Assembly (NCBI RefSeq): GCF_030177895.1
Contig: NZ_CP123448.1
Location: 930,001-994,000 of the forward strand
Source of the DNA: Kingella negevensis
GTDB lineage: Bacteria > Pseudomonadota > Gammaproteobacteria > Burkholderiales > Neisseriaceae
Direction: 5' to 3'
Length of the DNA stretch: 64,000 nucleotides
Of the stretch, positions 42,432-50,961 are shown one piece after another (positions within the stretch are counted from its first letter, which is position 1; each line of letters starts with the position of its first letter). Both the position numbers and the translations under genes were made by a program. Below the pieces are notes generated by a model. It was not told the DNA's origin, did no database searches, and saw only the letters and a program-made list of their open reading frames with translations.

Positions 42432-44558
42432 TTACCCATTCTGTAAATCATACAAATAACGATAATATCCATCTGCTTTTTGCAATAAAGCCTGATGCGT
42501 TCCTTGTTCCACAATCTTGCCCTTATCCATTGCAATAATCCGATGCGCGTGGCGAACCGTAGATAATCGGTGCGCGATAATCAGTACCGTCCGTCCCTGA
42601 CAAATCGCTTGCATATTTTGCATAATCGCACGTTCACTTTCATAGTCCAGCGCACTGGTTGCCTCGTCAAAAATCAAAATGCGCGGATTGGTAATCAACG
42701 CACGAGCAATCGCAATGCGTTGGCGCTGTCCACCCGATAAACCTGCGCCTTGTTCACCTACCATTGTGTCGTAACCTTCCGACAATTCCATAATGAAATC
42801 GTGTGCGCCTGCTAATTTGGCAGCCTGAATAATCTGTTCCAACGGCATACCTGTATCGGTTAGCGCGATGTTGTCTCGGATACTGCGATTGAGTAACACA
42901 TTTTCTTGTAGCACCACGCCCACTTGTCGGCGCAACCACGCAGGGTCTGCCAATGCTAAATCGTTACCGTCCACCAAAACACGTCCGTTTTCAGGTGTGT
43001 ATAAGCGTTGAACCAGTTTCGTTAGCGTGGATTTTCCCGAGCCTGAACGCCCAACAATCCCTAACACTTCGCCTGCCTGAATCTGTAAATTCAAATCCTG
43101 CAAAATCAAACGCCCATCGGCTTTGTATCTAAAATCAACGTGTTCAAAAGTAATGTCGCCTTGAATATCGGGCAACGCCAAACGCGATTGCGGATTTTCA
43201 GTCGGTGCATTCAAAATATCGCCCAAACGCGCCACCGAAATCCCCACTTGCTGAAAATCCTGCCACAACTGCGCCAAGCGAATCACAGGCGCAGCCACCT
43301 GTCCTGCCAGCATATTGAACGCAATCAGTTGCCCAACAGACAATTTTCCTTCAATCACCAATCGCGCCCCAATCCACAAAGTCGCCACCGAAACCAATTT
43401 TTGAATCAGTTGCACGCCTTGTTGTCCAATCACGGCGAGTTTGGTTACTTTAAAACTGGACGCAACGTAAGCCGCCAGTTGATTATCCCAACGGCGCGTC
43501 ATTTGTGGCTCAACTGCCATTGCTTTAATTGTGCCGACCGCTGTCATACTTTCCACTAAAAACGACTGATTATCGGCATTTCGCGCAAATTTGTCGTTCA
43601 ATCGTGTCCGCAAAATCGGGCTGATAAATGCCGACCAAAACGCATACGCTGGCAACGATGCCATCACGACTAGCGTGAGAGTCGGGCTGTAATACCACAT
43701 CACTAGCAAAAAGATAAACGAGAACACCAAATCCAATACTGAAGTCAAAGCCTGACCCGTTAAAAAATTGCGGATTTGCTCCAACTCGCGTACACGCGCT
43801 ACGGTGTCGCCTACGCGGCGATTTTCAAAATACGCCAATGGCAAGGCGAGCAAATGGCGGAATAGTCTCGCGCCCAGTTCCACGTCAATCCGTGAAGTGG
43901 TGTGCGCGAAAATGTAGGTGCGCAAACCGCCTAGCATAATTTCAAACAAGCTAACCACCAACAGCGCAACAGCGACCACGTCCAAAGTAGAAAAGCCGCG
44001 ATGAACCAATACTTTATCCATCACAATTTGGAAAAACAAAGGTGTGATAAGCGCGAAAATCTGCAAAACAACGGACACCAGCAGCACTTCTAAAAAAATG
44101 CGGCGATATTTAATCACGGCTGGGATAAACCAAGTGAAGTCAAATTTTGCCAAGCTGCCCAACACGGATGCGCGAGATGCGACAAAAATCATTTTGCCTG
44201 AATATCGTGCGGCAAATTCGCTGGCATTGAGAATGATTGGGCGGCTTTCGCTTAAATCGTGAATAAGATATTGCGTAGCTTCGCCTGTGCCGTCTATTTT
44301 GGCGAGTAAAAAATGGTCTCCATCTTCGCGCCAAACAAGGGCGGGTAGTGAAGCCATAGGTAAGCGTGAAATGGGTTGTTTCACGACTTTGGCTTTGAGT
44401 TCCAGTTTTTTGGCGGCTAAAAGCCATTCGGTTTCGCTTAAATCATTGTTCAGGCTGCCTGAAAAATGATGAGAAATGTCAGCTGGATTGGCGGCGATAC
44501 CGTGATAGTGCGCAAGGATAATTAACGCAGATAGGGCGGGTTGAGAGGTTTTATCCAT
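42432..44558 (-). CDS. rtxB: RtxB, type I secretion ABC transporter
   Basis: From ATG 44558 the protein has 708 residues, the length of HlyB; a TTG six codons upstream is a weaker start. It has an N-terminal C39-like domain with no catalytic cysteine ([19 protein letters not shown]), as in RTX exporters where it only binds substrate, then six membrane helices and an ATPase domain with GRSGSGKST (Walker A), [15 protein letters not shown] (signature) and [13 protein letters not shown] (Walker B). It pumps unfolded RTX proteins directly out of the cytoplasm. It starts the rtx locus; the region upstream is AT-rich and bounded by a tnpB remnant that reads divergently. Confidence 0.95.
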   Translation of the reverse strand: MDKTSQPALSALIILAHYHGIAANPADISHHFSGSLNNDLSETEWLLAAKKLELKAKVVKQPISRLPMASLPALVWREDGDHFLLAKIDGTGEATQYLIHDLSESRPIILNASEFAARYSGKMIFVASRASVLGSLAKFDFTWFIPAVIKYRRIFLEVLLVSVVLQIFALITPLFFQIVMDKVLVHRGFSTLDVVAVALLVVSLFEIMLGGLRTYIFAHTTSRIDVELGARLFRHLLALPLAYFENRRVGDTVARVRELEQIRNFLTGQALTSVLDLVFSFIFLLVMWYYSPTLTLVVMASLPAYAFWSAFISPILRTRLNDKFARNADNQSFLVESMTAVGTIKAMAVEPQMTRRWDNQLAAYVASSFKVTKLAVIGQQGVQLIQKLVSVATLWIGARLVIEGKLSVGQLIAFNMLAGQVAAPVIRLAQLWQDFQQVGISVARLGDILNAPTENPQSRLALPDIQGDITFEHVDFRYKADGRLILQDLNLQIQAGEVLGIVGRSGSGKSTLTKLVQRLYTPENGRVLVDGNDLALADPAWLRRQVGVVLQENVLLNRSIRDNIALTDTGMPLEQIIQAAKLAGAHDFIMELSEGYDTMVGEQGAGLSGGQRQRIAIARALITNPRILIFDEATSALDYESERAIMQNMQAICQGRTVLIIAHRLSTVRHAHRIIAMDKGKIVEQGTHQALLQKADGYYRYLYDLQNG

Positions 44559-44799
44559 ATCAGAAATATTTGTCAAAAAAAGAGATAATTTAAAGTTATA
44601 AGAATTCTAGCAAGTGTTGGAGATAAAAAATAGATTAAATACGCTAATTATTGAGATAGATTAATAGAAATATCTGTTTTGGAGCTATTTATGGAATTTA
44701 TCCGAATGCGCCGTTCACGGCGGAGATATCAGGCGCGGACTGCGAAGCAGTCCAATCAATGTTAAAATTTAGCCAATTTTTTAAAACTGAAACCTAAAA
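44559..44799. other. Region between rtxB and the tnpB remnant
   Basis: The rtxB-proximal half is AT-rich and should contain the rtxB promoter; TTGCTA near 44612 on the minus strand could be a -35 but its -10 is poor. The other half carries a small hairpin (44737-44753) at what is probably the left end of an IS200/IS605-type element. No gene is seen. Confidence 0.45.
44737..44753. other. Subterminal hairpin of an IS200/IS605-like left end
   Basis: GGACTGC-GAA-GCAGTCC is a perfect 7-bp hairpin 47 bases before the tnpB start. IS200/IS605 elements carry such subterminal hairpins as transposase recognition sites. Confidence 0.5.
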
Positions 44800-45540
44800 A
44801 TGTTGATACTCAAAGCGTTCAAATTTGAATGAATGCCCAACGGAGAACAAGTCCACAAAATGAAACAATTTTGCGGCTGTTCACGTTTCGTATTCAATCG
44901 CGCTTTGGCGTATCAAAATGAACAATATCAAAAAGATAACTCTTTCAAATTCAGTTACGCCAAAATTGCGAATTTGCTGCCTGAATGGAAACGTGAGCTA
45001 GTGTGGTTAAAGGATTGCCACAGCCAAGTTTTGCAACAAAGTCTAAAAGACTTGGAAAGTGCGTTTAAAAACTTTTTTGCAAAACGCGGCGACTTCCCAA
45101 AGTTCAAACGTAAAGGCGATAAAGACAGTTTTCGCTTTCCTCAAGGCTGCAAATTGGAACAGCACAATAACCGTATCTATTTGCCAAAAATAGGTTGGGT
45201 GCGTTATCGCAATAGCCAAGCTATTTCAATAGCCGAGCTATTTCAAGCAGCCTGAAAAATGTAACCGTCAGCCAAAAATGCGGTAAGTGGTATGTTTCTA
45301 TTCAAACAGAATTTGAGACCGAAACGCCAAAACCCAACGGCGGAGAAATCGGTATTGATATAGGCATCGTTCGTTTTGCTACTTTGTCCAATGGCGAATA
45401 TTTTGAGCCGATTAACGCATTTAAGAACCTAAAAGGCAAATTAGCGAAACTACAAAAACGTTTCAAAAACAAGACCAAATTTTCTAAAAATTGGCAAAAG
45501 TTAAAAGCCAAAATTGCCAAAAAACTAGCAGAGAAGTTTT
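44800..45540 (+). pseudogene. tnpB: TnpB (IS200/IS605 family) pseudogene
   Basis: The frame starts MLILKAFKFE, meets TGA at 44830-44832, continues MPNGEQVHKMKQFCGCSRFVFNRAL and KDCHSQVLQQSLKDLESAFKNFF, and is then thrown out of frame by a 17-bp tandem duplication at 45211-45244. Removing one duplicate copy restores RNSQAISSSLKNVTVSQKCG and leads on to the RuvC-like GIDIGIVRFATLSNG. The gene breaks off at about 45540, inside KNWQKLKAKIAKKLAEKF, losing the later RuvC motifs, the zinc ribbon and the right end where the guide RNA would be made. TnpB proteins are RNA-guided nucleases, ancestors of Cas12; this one is dead. Confidence 0.88.
45211..45244 (+). repeat. 17-bp tandem duplication inside tnpB
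   Basis: AATAGCCAAGCTATTTC is followed directly by AATAGCCGAGCTATTTC (one difference). Because 17 is not a multiple of three, it shifts the reading frame. Confidence 0.93.
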
Positions 45541-45800
45541 GGTCTTGTGCAATAGCATTTAAAATTTCTACGTCAAAGCCTGCAATACTGCCATCTTTTT
45601 CTTTGAAGTCAAATGGAGGGAAGCTAGCATCGGTACCACCGATGTAATGCTCGGCTTTTTTCTCTGCATCAGAAGCAGTCGCGGTATCGCTTGCGGAAGC
45701 ACTGCTTGCTTGCGCTGCAGGAGTTTGATTGGCAGACTCTTGACCACCACAAGCTGATAAAGCCAACAAGATAGACACAACAAGTAAGGATTTTTTTGAT
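45541..45800 (-). pseudogene. Amino acid ABC transporter solute-binding lipoprotein, truncated
   Basis: About 75 codons remain: a lipoprotein signal (SLLVVSILLALSAC), a Ser/Ala/Asp-rich linker, and HYIGGTDASFPPFDFKEKDG... AGFDVEILNAIA, the typical start of a polar amino acid binding protein (SBP family 3). The expected start codon reads ATC, not ATG (ATC AAAAAAA TCC), with an odd length of the A-run, and an in-frame GTG at 45778 would cut the signal. At about 45540 the gene is replaced by the tnpB remnant. It is therefore both decapitated and truncated. Confidence 0.72.
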
Positions 45801-45976
45801 GGAAATAACCTTTTTATTTTAATTAAAAGTGAATAACTAAATTATTTTAGTAGCTAGCCAGAAATTGACATATATCAATACATTTTAACAATTGATTTAC
45901 GTTTTTAACAAGACTGTAAGTTAAAAAAATGAATCGTGAAATAATGTTAATTAATAAAATAAAAATAATTTATTTT

Positions 45977-46678
45977 TCAGGCTGCATTCGCCAATTTCAA
46001 TAAATACGGTTTCAACGAAGCTAATCCAGCAGAAGCAGTATTTTTCACAAATTCCACATTTGCCATCGCTGCTTGTTCCATAGGCGCAGGGTCAATCACA
46101 AAAATCGGCACGTCTGGCGATACATAATTGAGCAACGTATTCGCAGGATACACTTGCAAAGACGTGCCAATAATCAACATTACATCAGCTGTTTGCGCCC
46201 ATTCAATTGCGGTATCCAAAAGCGGCACGGATTCGCCAAACCACACAATATGCGGACGCATGGCAAACCCATTCGGGTCTTTGTCATCACGTGTGATGTC
46301 TTTTGTACATGGCACAATATAATCCGTGTCCACCGTACTACGCATTTTGTTCAGTTCGCCATGCAAGTGCAAAACTTCGCTGCTGCCACCGCGCTCGTGT
46401 AAGTCGTCCACATTTTGAGTAACAATCTTCATTTCAAACACGGATTCTAGTTCTGCTAACAATTTATGCGCTGCGTTGGGTTGCGCTAACTCCGCTTGCT
46501 GATGGCGAGTGTTGTAAAAATCCAGCACTTGTTGTGGGTCGCGCTTGAAGCCTTCGGGCGTGCAAACGTCTTCAATACGATAGCCTGCCCACAAGCCACC
46601 ATTGCCGCGAAATGTGGATAAGCCACTTTCCACGCTAATCCCAGCTCCGCTTAATACTACGCAAATTGGTTTCTTCAT
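45977..46678 (-). CDS. cobB: SIR2-family NAD-dependent protein deacylase, zinc-less type
   Basis: The 233-residue sirtuin has the NAD-binding GAGISVESGLSTFRG (11-25), VTQNVDDLHERGG, and the catalytic histidine in LHLHGEL. It would remove acyl groups (acetyl, succinyl) from lysines. The four zinc cysteines normal between the catalytic His and VWFGE are absent: the segment MRSTVDTDYIVPCTKDITRDD has one Cys. This fits the compact sirtuin group known from Bacteroidetes and Neisseriaceae in which this module has no CxxC pairs. It is a single gene, divergent from tsaB. Confidence 0.9.
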   Translation of the reverse strand: MKKPICVVLSGAGISVESGLSTFRGNGGLWAGYRIEDVCTPEGFKRDPQQVLDFYNTRHQQAELAQPNAAHKLLAELESVFEMKIVTQNVDDLHERGGSSEVLHLHGELNKMRSTVDTDYIVPCTKDITRDDKDPNGFAMRPHIVWFGESVPLLDTAIEWAQTADVMLIIGTSLQVYPANTLLNYVSPDVPIFVIDPAPMEQAAMANVEFVKNTASAGLASLKPYLLKLANAA

Positions 46679-46728
46679 TGTTCAATCCATTCAAAAAAAG
46701 TTTATATTGCAGCCTGTTAATTAGAGCA

Positions 46729-46737
46729 TGATATAAT
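46729..46737 (+). promoter_or_regulatory. Extended -10 promoter of the tsaB operon
   Basis: TGATATAAT (TGnTATAAT) stands 29 bases before the tsaB ATG; TTGCAG at 46707 could be a -35 with a 19-base spacer. Confidence 0.6.
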
Positions 46738-46766
46738 CCGCACTATTTATGTAAAGCGCAACCATC

Positions 46767-47447
46767 ATGCAGCCTGAAAAAAATCTACTCGCCATTGATA
46801 CCAGCACCACCTTCCTATCCCTTGCCCTGCAAGCCAAAGGCAAGTTGTACACGTATCACGAAGAAGTAGGCAATCAACAATCCAGCTATATCTTGCCACA
46901 AATCAGCGCATTGCTCGCGCAAGCACAATGCATCGTAGCCGATTTAGACGCGATTGTTTACGCACAAGGCGCAGGCGCGTTCACAGGATTACGCATTGGC
47001 ATTGGCGTGGCGCAAGGCTTGGCAACGCCATTCAACACACCGCTTATCGGCATACCCTGCCAAGACGCAGTTGCCTATTTGCAGCCTGAAAACGAATGCG
47101 TATTAGCCGCCACAGACGCACGCATGAACGAAGTGTTTTACGCCTTTTTTGACACCAAAAATCACAAACGGCTCAGCCCCTATCAAGTGGGCAAACCCGA
47201 AGATATCACGCAGCCTGAAAACTATCGTGCCGAGCAAGTGATTGGCGTAGGCAACGCATTTGCCTTACCCAACGCCCCACAATTTTCAGGCAGCGCACAA
47301 ATGCCCACCGCAGCCGATTATCTCGCGCTGGCGCAAACCGAGCGATACACCGCCACCGCTCCCGAACACGCAGAATTATTATACGTCCGCGACAAAATCG
47401 CGCTGACGGCTGCCGAACAATCAGCTAAAAAATTTCAGGCAGCCTGA
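46767..47447 (+). CDS. tsaB: TsaB, tRNA threonylcarbamoyladenosine synthesis protein
   Basis: The 226-residue ASKHA-fold protein is the non-catalytic partner of TsaD and TsaE in making t6A at position 37 of ANN-decoding tRNAs. It begins LLAIDTSTTFLSLAL and has AQGAGAFTGLRIGIGVAQGLA (about 68-88), both diagnostic of TsaB. Length fits. It starts an apparent operon: the YraN-type gene begins four bases after its stop, and gmhA and a BON lipoprotein follow. The first codons ATGCAGCCTGAAAAA contain an uptake-sequence core, so the signal is embedded in coding sequence. Confidence 0.94.
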   Translation: MQPEKNLLAIDTSTTFLSLALQAKGKLYTYHEEVGNQQSSYILPQISALLAQAQCIVADLDAIVYAQGAGAFTGLRIGIGVAQGLATPFNTPLIGIPCQDAVAYLQPENECVLAATDARMNEVFYAFFDTKNHKRLSPYQVGKPEDITQPENYRAEQVIGVGNAFALPNAPQFSGSAQMPTAADYLALAQTERYTATAPEHAELLYVRDKIALTAAEQSAKKFQAA

Positions 47448-47451
47448 AAAT

Positions 47452-47796
47452 ATGAAACTCACGCACCCCAAAGGCAAAGTCGCCGAAGACCAAGCCCTGC
47501 AATTTTTGCAAGCAAACGGCTGTCAGCTCATCACAAGAAACTGGCATTGCCCTTATGGCGAAATCGATTTAATTATGCTTTCAGGCTGCATTTTGTTGTT
47601 TATAGAAGTAAAATACCGCAAAAATAAACAATTTGGCGGCGCAGCGTACAGCATAACGCCCAGCAAGTTAAACAAAATACAACGCAGCGCAGAGTTTTAT
47701 TTACAGCAAAATCCCCACAACGGAGCTTGCCGACTCGATGCCGTGTTGATAGAAGGCAACGCCCCACCGCAATGGATAACCAACATTACAGGATAA
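47452..47796 (+). CDS. yraN: YraN (UPF0102) family protein
   Basis: The 114-residue protein has the UPF0102 outline: GKVAEDQALQFLQANGCQLITRNWHCPYGEIDLIM and LLFIEVKYRKN, which together form a restriction-endonuclease-like fold with a GEIDLI...EVK active-site pattern. Its function is not established; a Holliday-junction or other nuclease role has been proposed. It lies four bases after tsaB and four before gmhA, the same yraN-diaA-yraP order as in E. coli. Confidence 0.9.
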   Translation: MKLTHPKGKVAEDQALQFLQANGCQLITRNWHCPYGEIDLIMLSGCILLFIEVKYRKNKQFGGAAYSITPSKLNKIQRSAEFYLQQNPHNGACRLDAVLIEGNAPPQWITNITG

Positions 47797-47800
47797 ACAG

Positions 47801-48397
47801 ATGACTACTTTAAACGAACGTGTCGCCGCGCACTTTGAAGAAAGCATTAAAACCAAACAAATCGCGCAAGAAGTGATGACGGAAGCCACTGCCGAAGCCG
47901 CCATGTTGCTGTTTAACGCATTAGCCAATGACGGCAAATTCCTAATTTGTGGCAACGGTGGTTCAGCCGCAGACGCGCAACACTTCGCAGCCGAAATGAC
48001 AGGTCGTTTTGAAAAAGAACGCATGGAATTAGCCGCGATTGCGCTGACAACCGACACTTCCGCACTCACAGCCATCGGCAATGATTACGGTTTTGACCAT
48101 ATTTTCAGCAAACAAGTTCGCGCATTAGGACGCGCAGGCGACGTGCTGGTGGGCATTTCCACATCAGGCAACTCTGCCAACGTGATTGAAGCCATCAAAG
48201 CCGCCCACGAACGCGACATGAACATCATCGCCATGACAGGGCGAGACGGCGGCAAAATCGCAGCCATGCTCAAAGATGGCGACGTTTTACTGAATGTGCC
48301 TTATCCACGCACCGCACGTATTCAAGAAGTGCATATTTTGCTGATTCACGCGATGTGTGATTGCATTGACACCATGCTAACCGAAGGCGTTGCCTAA
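47801..48397 (+). CDS. gmhA: SIS-domain protein: phosphoheptose isomerase GmhA / DiaA type
   Basis: The 198-residue SIS-fold protein has ICGNGGSAADAQHFAAEMTGRF (about 48-69) and GISTSGNSANVIEAI (about 113-127), the sugar-phosphate binding loops. GmhA converts sedoheptulose 7-phosphate to heptose 7-phosphate for lipooligosaccharide; DiaA, its close paralogue, is a DnaA-binding replication regulator. The gene order (yraN before, BON lipoprotein after) is that of E. coli diaA, while neisserial annotation calls the gene in this place gmhA. Sequence reading cannot settle which role applies; it may do both. Confidence 0.85.
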   Translation: MTTLNERVAAHFEESIKTKQIAQEVMTEATAEAAMLLFNALANDGKFLICGNGGSAADAQHFAAEMTGRFEKERMELAAIALTTDTSALTAIGNDYGFDHIFSKQVRALGRAGDVLVGISTSGNSANVIEAIKAAHERDMNIIAMTGRDGGKIAAMLKDGDVLLNVPYPRTARIQEVHILLIHAMCDCIDTMLTEGVA

Positions 48398-48428
48398 ATC
48401 AGGCAGCCTGAAAACTGGAGGTTATTTA

Positions 48429-49076
48429 ATGAAGCAATTACCGAAAAACTTAAAAGTACTCACTTTAGCGATTGTTGCGGCTAGCGGTTTGGGTGCGTGT
48501 ACCACAGCAGCTGTTGCCACTACAGCCACAGTGGCTGGAGTAGGTTCTGCAACCGATTTTGCAGTAGACAGAAGAAGCATGGGCAGCAAAATTGATGACG
48601 AGGCGTTGGAACTGCGTATTAAAAGCAACGCCAGCAGCTTAGTGAAACAAGCCAATTCAGCCAGCACCACAACGTTCTCAGTTATCAGCTATAACCATAA
48701 CGTGCTGCTGATGGGGCAAGCAGCAAATGATAACGAATATGCACTGATTGAACGTGCAGCACATTCAGAACCTGCTGTGAAACAAGTTTATAACTATGTG
48801 CAAGTGCTGCCTGCAAAACGAACGCTGGCTAATATCAATGCGGATACTTGGATTACTTCTAAAGTACGCGCACGATTGTTAGGCTTAAGTTTGAAAGTTT
48901 ATCCAGGTCATGTAAAAGTAGCCACTTTTAACGGAACAACTTATGTGTTGGGATTGCTCACTCCAGAGCAACAAGCAACTGTTACTGAGATTGTTCGCAC
49001 CACATCTGGCGTTCAACGTGTTGTTACTTTGTATGAAAACTATTCTTCAGGTAGCGACAACAAAATAAGTTATTAA
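48429..49076 (+). CDS. BON-domain outer membrane lipoprotein (DolP/YraP-like)
   Basis: The 215-residue protein starts at ATG 48429 (MKQLPKNLKVLTLAIVAASG) with GGAGG upstream; the longer frame from 48390 overlaps gmhA and has no signal. The lipobox is LGAC, with two tandem BON domains (first around KIDDEALELRIKSNASSLV, second around NADTWITSKVRARLLG). Its E. coli counterpart DolP protects outer membrane integrity and supports BAM. The meningococcal homologue (GNA2091) is a known vaccine component. It closes the tsaB-yraN-gmhA group. Confidence 0.9.
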   Translation: MKQLPKNLKVLTLAIVAASGLGACTTAAVATTATVAGVGSATDFAVDRRSMGSKIDDEALELRIKSNASSLVKQANSASTTTFSVISYNHNVLLMGQAANDNEYALIERAAHSEPAVKQVYNYVQVLPAKRTLANINADTWITSKVRARLLGLSLKVYPGHVKVATFNGTTYVLGLLTPEQQATVTEIVRTTSGVQRVVTLYENYSSGSDNKISY

Positions 49077-49129
49077 GTAGGAATCAAGCATTCAGGCAGT
49101 TTTCAGGCTGCCTGAAATTTGGAACACTC

Positions 49130-49774
49130 ATGGCAAAATTAAACAAAAAACAAAGCGGAATAACATTTGGCAACATTTTGATGTCGCTATTAGTATTGGG
49201 CTTATTTATCGTTATCGGGCTAATGGCGGTGCTATATCTGGAAATTTCCAAAACACCTGAGAGAACAGCCGCTAATTTTCAGGCTGATAGTACGCAGCCT
49301 GAAAAAATTAAAGTAGAAAAGTTATCACCAACTAATCGTGGTAAAGGTGAAGTGGTTGAGAAAGAAGCAGGTGAAACTCCTGTAGCTTCTAAGGAAAATG
49401 CAGAAGCTCAAGCAGCTTCAGTGCCGGAAGAATCAGATAATACTAAAATCAACAAGGCAATATTGTCAGGCGGGGCAAATATACAGCCTAAAAAACCTGC
49501 GCCTAAGTCAGTTAAACAAAATGCTGATGTTTCAAAAACTCACCCAGCGAATGAAACAACTGGTGAACGTGAGTTAATACCAACTAATGTACCATCAGGT
49601 AATAAGCAAGAAAGTAAGCCTAAAAATGATGTGCCAACAGTCGCTAAGCCAGCTCGTCGTCCAGAAAGAACTATTGAATCTAAACAAACGGGTGAACGAG
49701 AATTAAAACCTGTTGAACGCCCAAATCGAACTAAATCAAACTCTGAAAGCGATAGTATTAGCAATTTATTTTAA
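49130..49774 (+). CDS. Hypothetical single-pass membrane protein with disordered tail
   Basis: The 214-residue protein has one hydrophobic helix at about 17-43 (NILMSLLVLGLFIVIGLMAVLYLEI) and a long, hydrophilic, probably disordered C-terminal region rich in Lys, Glu, Pro and Thr. The latter contains an imperfect repeat (TTGERELIPTNVP and QTGERELKPVERP). I recognise no family; the topology recalls small cell-envelope or divisome linkers (FtsN-like), but there is no SPOR domain. It lies 53 bases after the BON lipoprotein gene, with a full uptake sequence between, and before a tRNA-Lys gene. Confidence 0.7.
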   Translation: MAKLNKKQSGITFGNILMSLLVLGLFIVIGLMAVLYLEISKTPERTAANFQADSTQPEKIKVEKLSPTNRGKGEVVEKEAGETPVASKENAEAQAASVPEESDNTKINKAILSGGANIQPKKPAPKSVKQNADVSKTHPANETTGERELIPTNVPSGNKQESKPKNDVPTVAKPARRPERTIESKQTGERELKPVERPNRTKSNSESDSISNLF

Positions 49775-49813
49775 TTAAATTCAATGATTTAAAATTTATT
49801 TATAATAAAACGC

Positions 49814-49842
49814 TTGCGGAATTTAAATTTAATCTGTATTAT
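49814..49842 (+). promoter_or_regulatory. Sigma70-like promoter of tRNA-Lys
   Basis: TTGCGG, a 17-base spacer and TATTAT (49837-49842) end 10 bases before the mature tRNA. A second TATAAT at 49801-49806 may add an upstream start. Confidence 0.65.
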
Positions 49843-49852
49843 TCGCGACTTC

Positions 49853-49928
49853 GGGTCGTTAGCTCAGTCGGTAGAGCAGCGGACTTTTAATCCGTTGGTC
49901 GAGCGTTCGAATCGCTCACGACCCACCA
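49853..49928 (+). tRNA. tRNA-Lys (anticodon TTT)
   Basis: Cloverleaf with acceptor GGGTCGT/ACGACCC, anticodon loop CTTTTAA (TTT), T-loop GTTCGAATC, and encoded CCA. A hairpin terminator follows after nine bases. Confidence 0.95.
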
Positions 49929-49937
49929 GATAAATCA

Positions 49938-49975
49938 AAGAGTTAGGTTAAATACCTAACTCTTTATTTTTTGCC
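49938..49975 (+). terminator. Hairpin terminator of tRNA-Lys
   Basis: AAAGAGTTAGGT pairs with ACCTAACTCTTT, followed by ATTTTTT. Confidence 0.9.
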
Positions 49976-50078
49976 GTGTACGTTTTGTGGACGTATTTTG
50001 TATGAATCAAACTAATCCACAGTGGACGATTTTGTCCAAAAATGAACTGTTGTAAAAAATATACAAATCAACGGTTTT

Positions 50079-50946
50079 ATAGTTAATTAAAATAAAAATA
50101 GGATAGTAACACATCTGTAAAATTATCATAACTAGGCAAAATTGAACGCATATATTTCTTAATATTTGCCCATGTTTTTTCTATTGGATTTAATTCAGGC
50201 GAATAAGGTGCAAGCGGTAGCATTTTATACCCCAAATGATGCCCCATTTCTTGCAGAATACCCATTCTGTAAAATCTAGCATTATCTAAAATAATCAATG
50301 ACTTTTCAGGTAAATTGGGCAATAGCATAGTTTCAAACCATGCTTCAAAAAAATCGCTGGTCATTGTATTTTGATAAATCATTGGCACAATTAAATTGTG
50401 CCCAATTTGCGCTGCAACTAATGATAAGCGTTGGTATTTTCTACCGCTTATCTTGGTTTTAACGATTTCCCCTTTCGGACTACGAGCATACGGACGAAAG
50501 AAATAGGTATCCAATCCTGTTTCATCCAAATAAACAAGCGGGTAGTCCGAAAATTGGGCTAACTGAGCTAAATAATGAGCTACTTTTTCTGGGTCTTTTT
50601 TTTACGCGTGATACCTAATTTTTTGAGCGCATAAAAAATAGTTGATGTGGAGCAACTAAACATTTCAGCCATTTCATAGAGATAAGCATCAGGATTTTGT
50701 TCAATATATTGTTTGAGTGCTTGCGTATCCAATTTAGTGGCATTTTGCCCTTTGACTTGATGTTTCAGGCTACCTGTTTGTTCTTCTAATTTAATCCAAA
50801 GGTAAAGCGTATTTCTTGAGATACCATAGGTTTTGGCAACTTTACTTGCATTGTTACATTGCTTGTAACAATTTAATGCTTTTTCTCGTAAATCAATTGA
50901 ATATGCCATTTTATGCACCTTAAAGATAAAATTAGAATTGCACTAT
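50079..50946 (-). mobile_element. IS630-family element
   Basis: A two-frame IS630-type transposase is bounded by TAGTTAATT at the left (about 50080) and AATTGCACTA at the right (about 50945), each next to TA, the invariant IS630 target duplication. Exact ends are uncertain by a few bases. A piece of the same element lies at 34488-34555. Confidence 0.82.
50083..50918 (-). CDS. IS630-family transposase, two frames joined by -1 frameshift
   Basis: The first frame (50918-50580) encodes the N-terminal helix-turn-helix part (MAYSIDLREKALNCYKQCNN, GISRNTLYLWIKLEE). The second frame, open from before the end of the first down to 50083, encodes the DDE part: YLDETGLDTYFFRPYARSPKG, IILDNARFYRMG and PLAPYSPELNPIEKTWANIKKY. 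At the overlap (around 50596-50605) lies a run of eight A ending A AAA AAG, the most efficient -1 slippery heptamer known in E. coli, in the correct register. No other lesion is seen, so the element may be active. Confidence 0.85.
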
Positions 50947-50961
50947 TTTATTTTGAATTTA

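Noticed and set aside
44700..44800. Hairpin upstream of tnpB as a guide RNA of the TnpB system
   Set aside because: TnpB guide RNAs come from the right end of the element, which has been lost here. The left hairpin is more simply a transposase recognition site.
49776..49806. TATAAT at 49801 as the main tRNA-Lys promoter
   Set aside because: TTGCGG with a 17-base spacer to TATTAT at 49837 sits much closer to the mature tRNA; the upstream box may be secondary.
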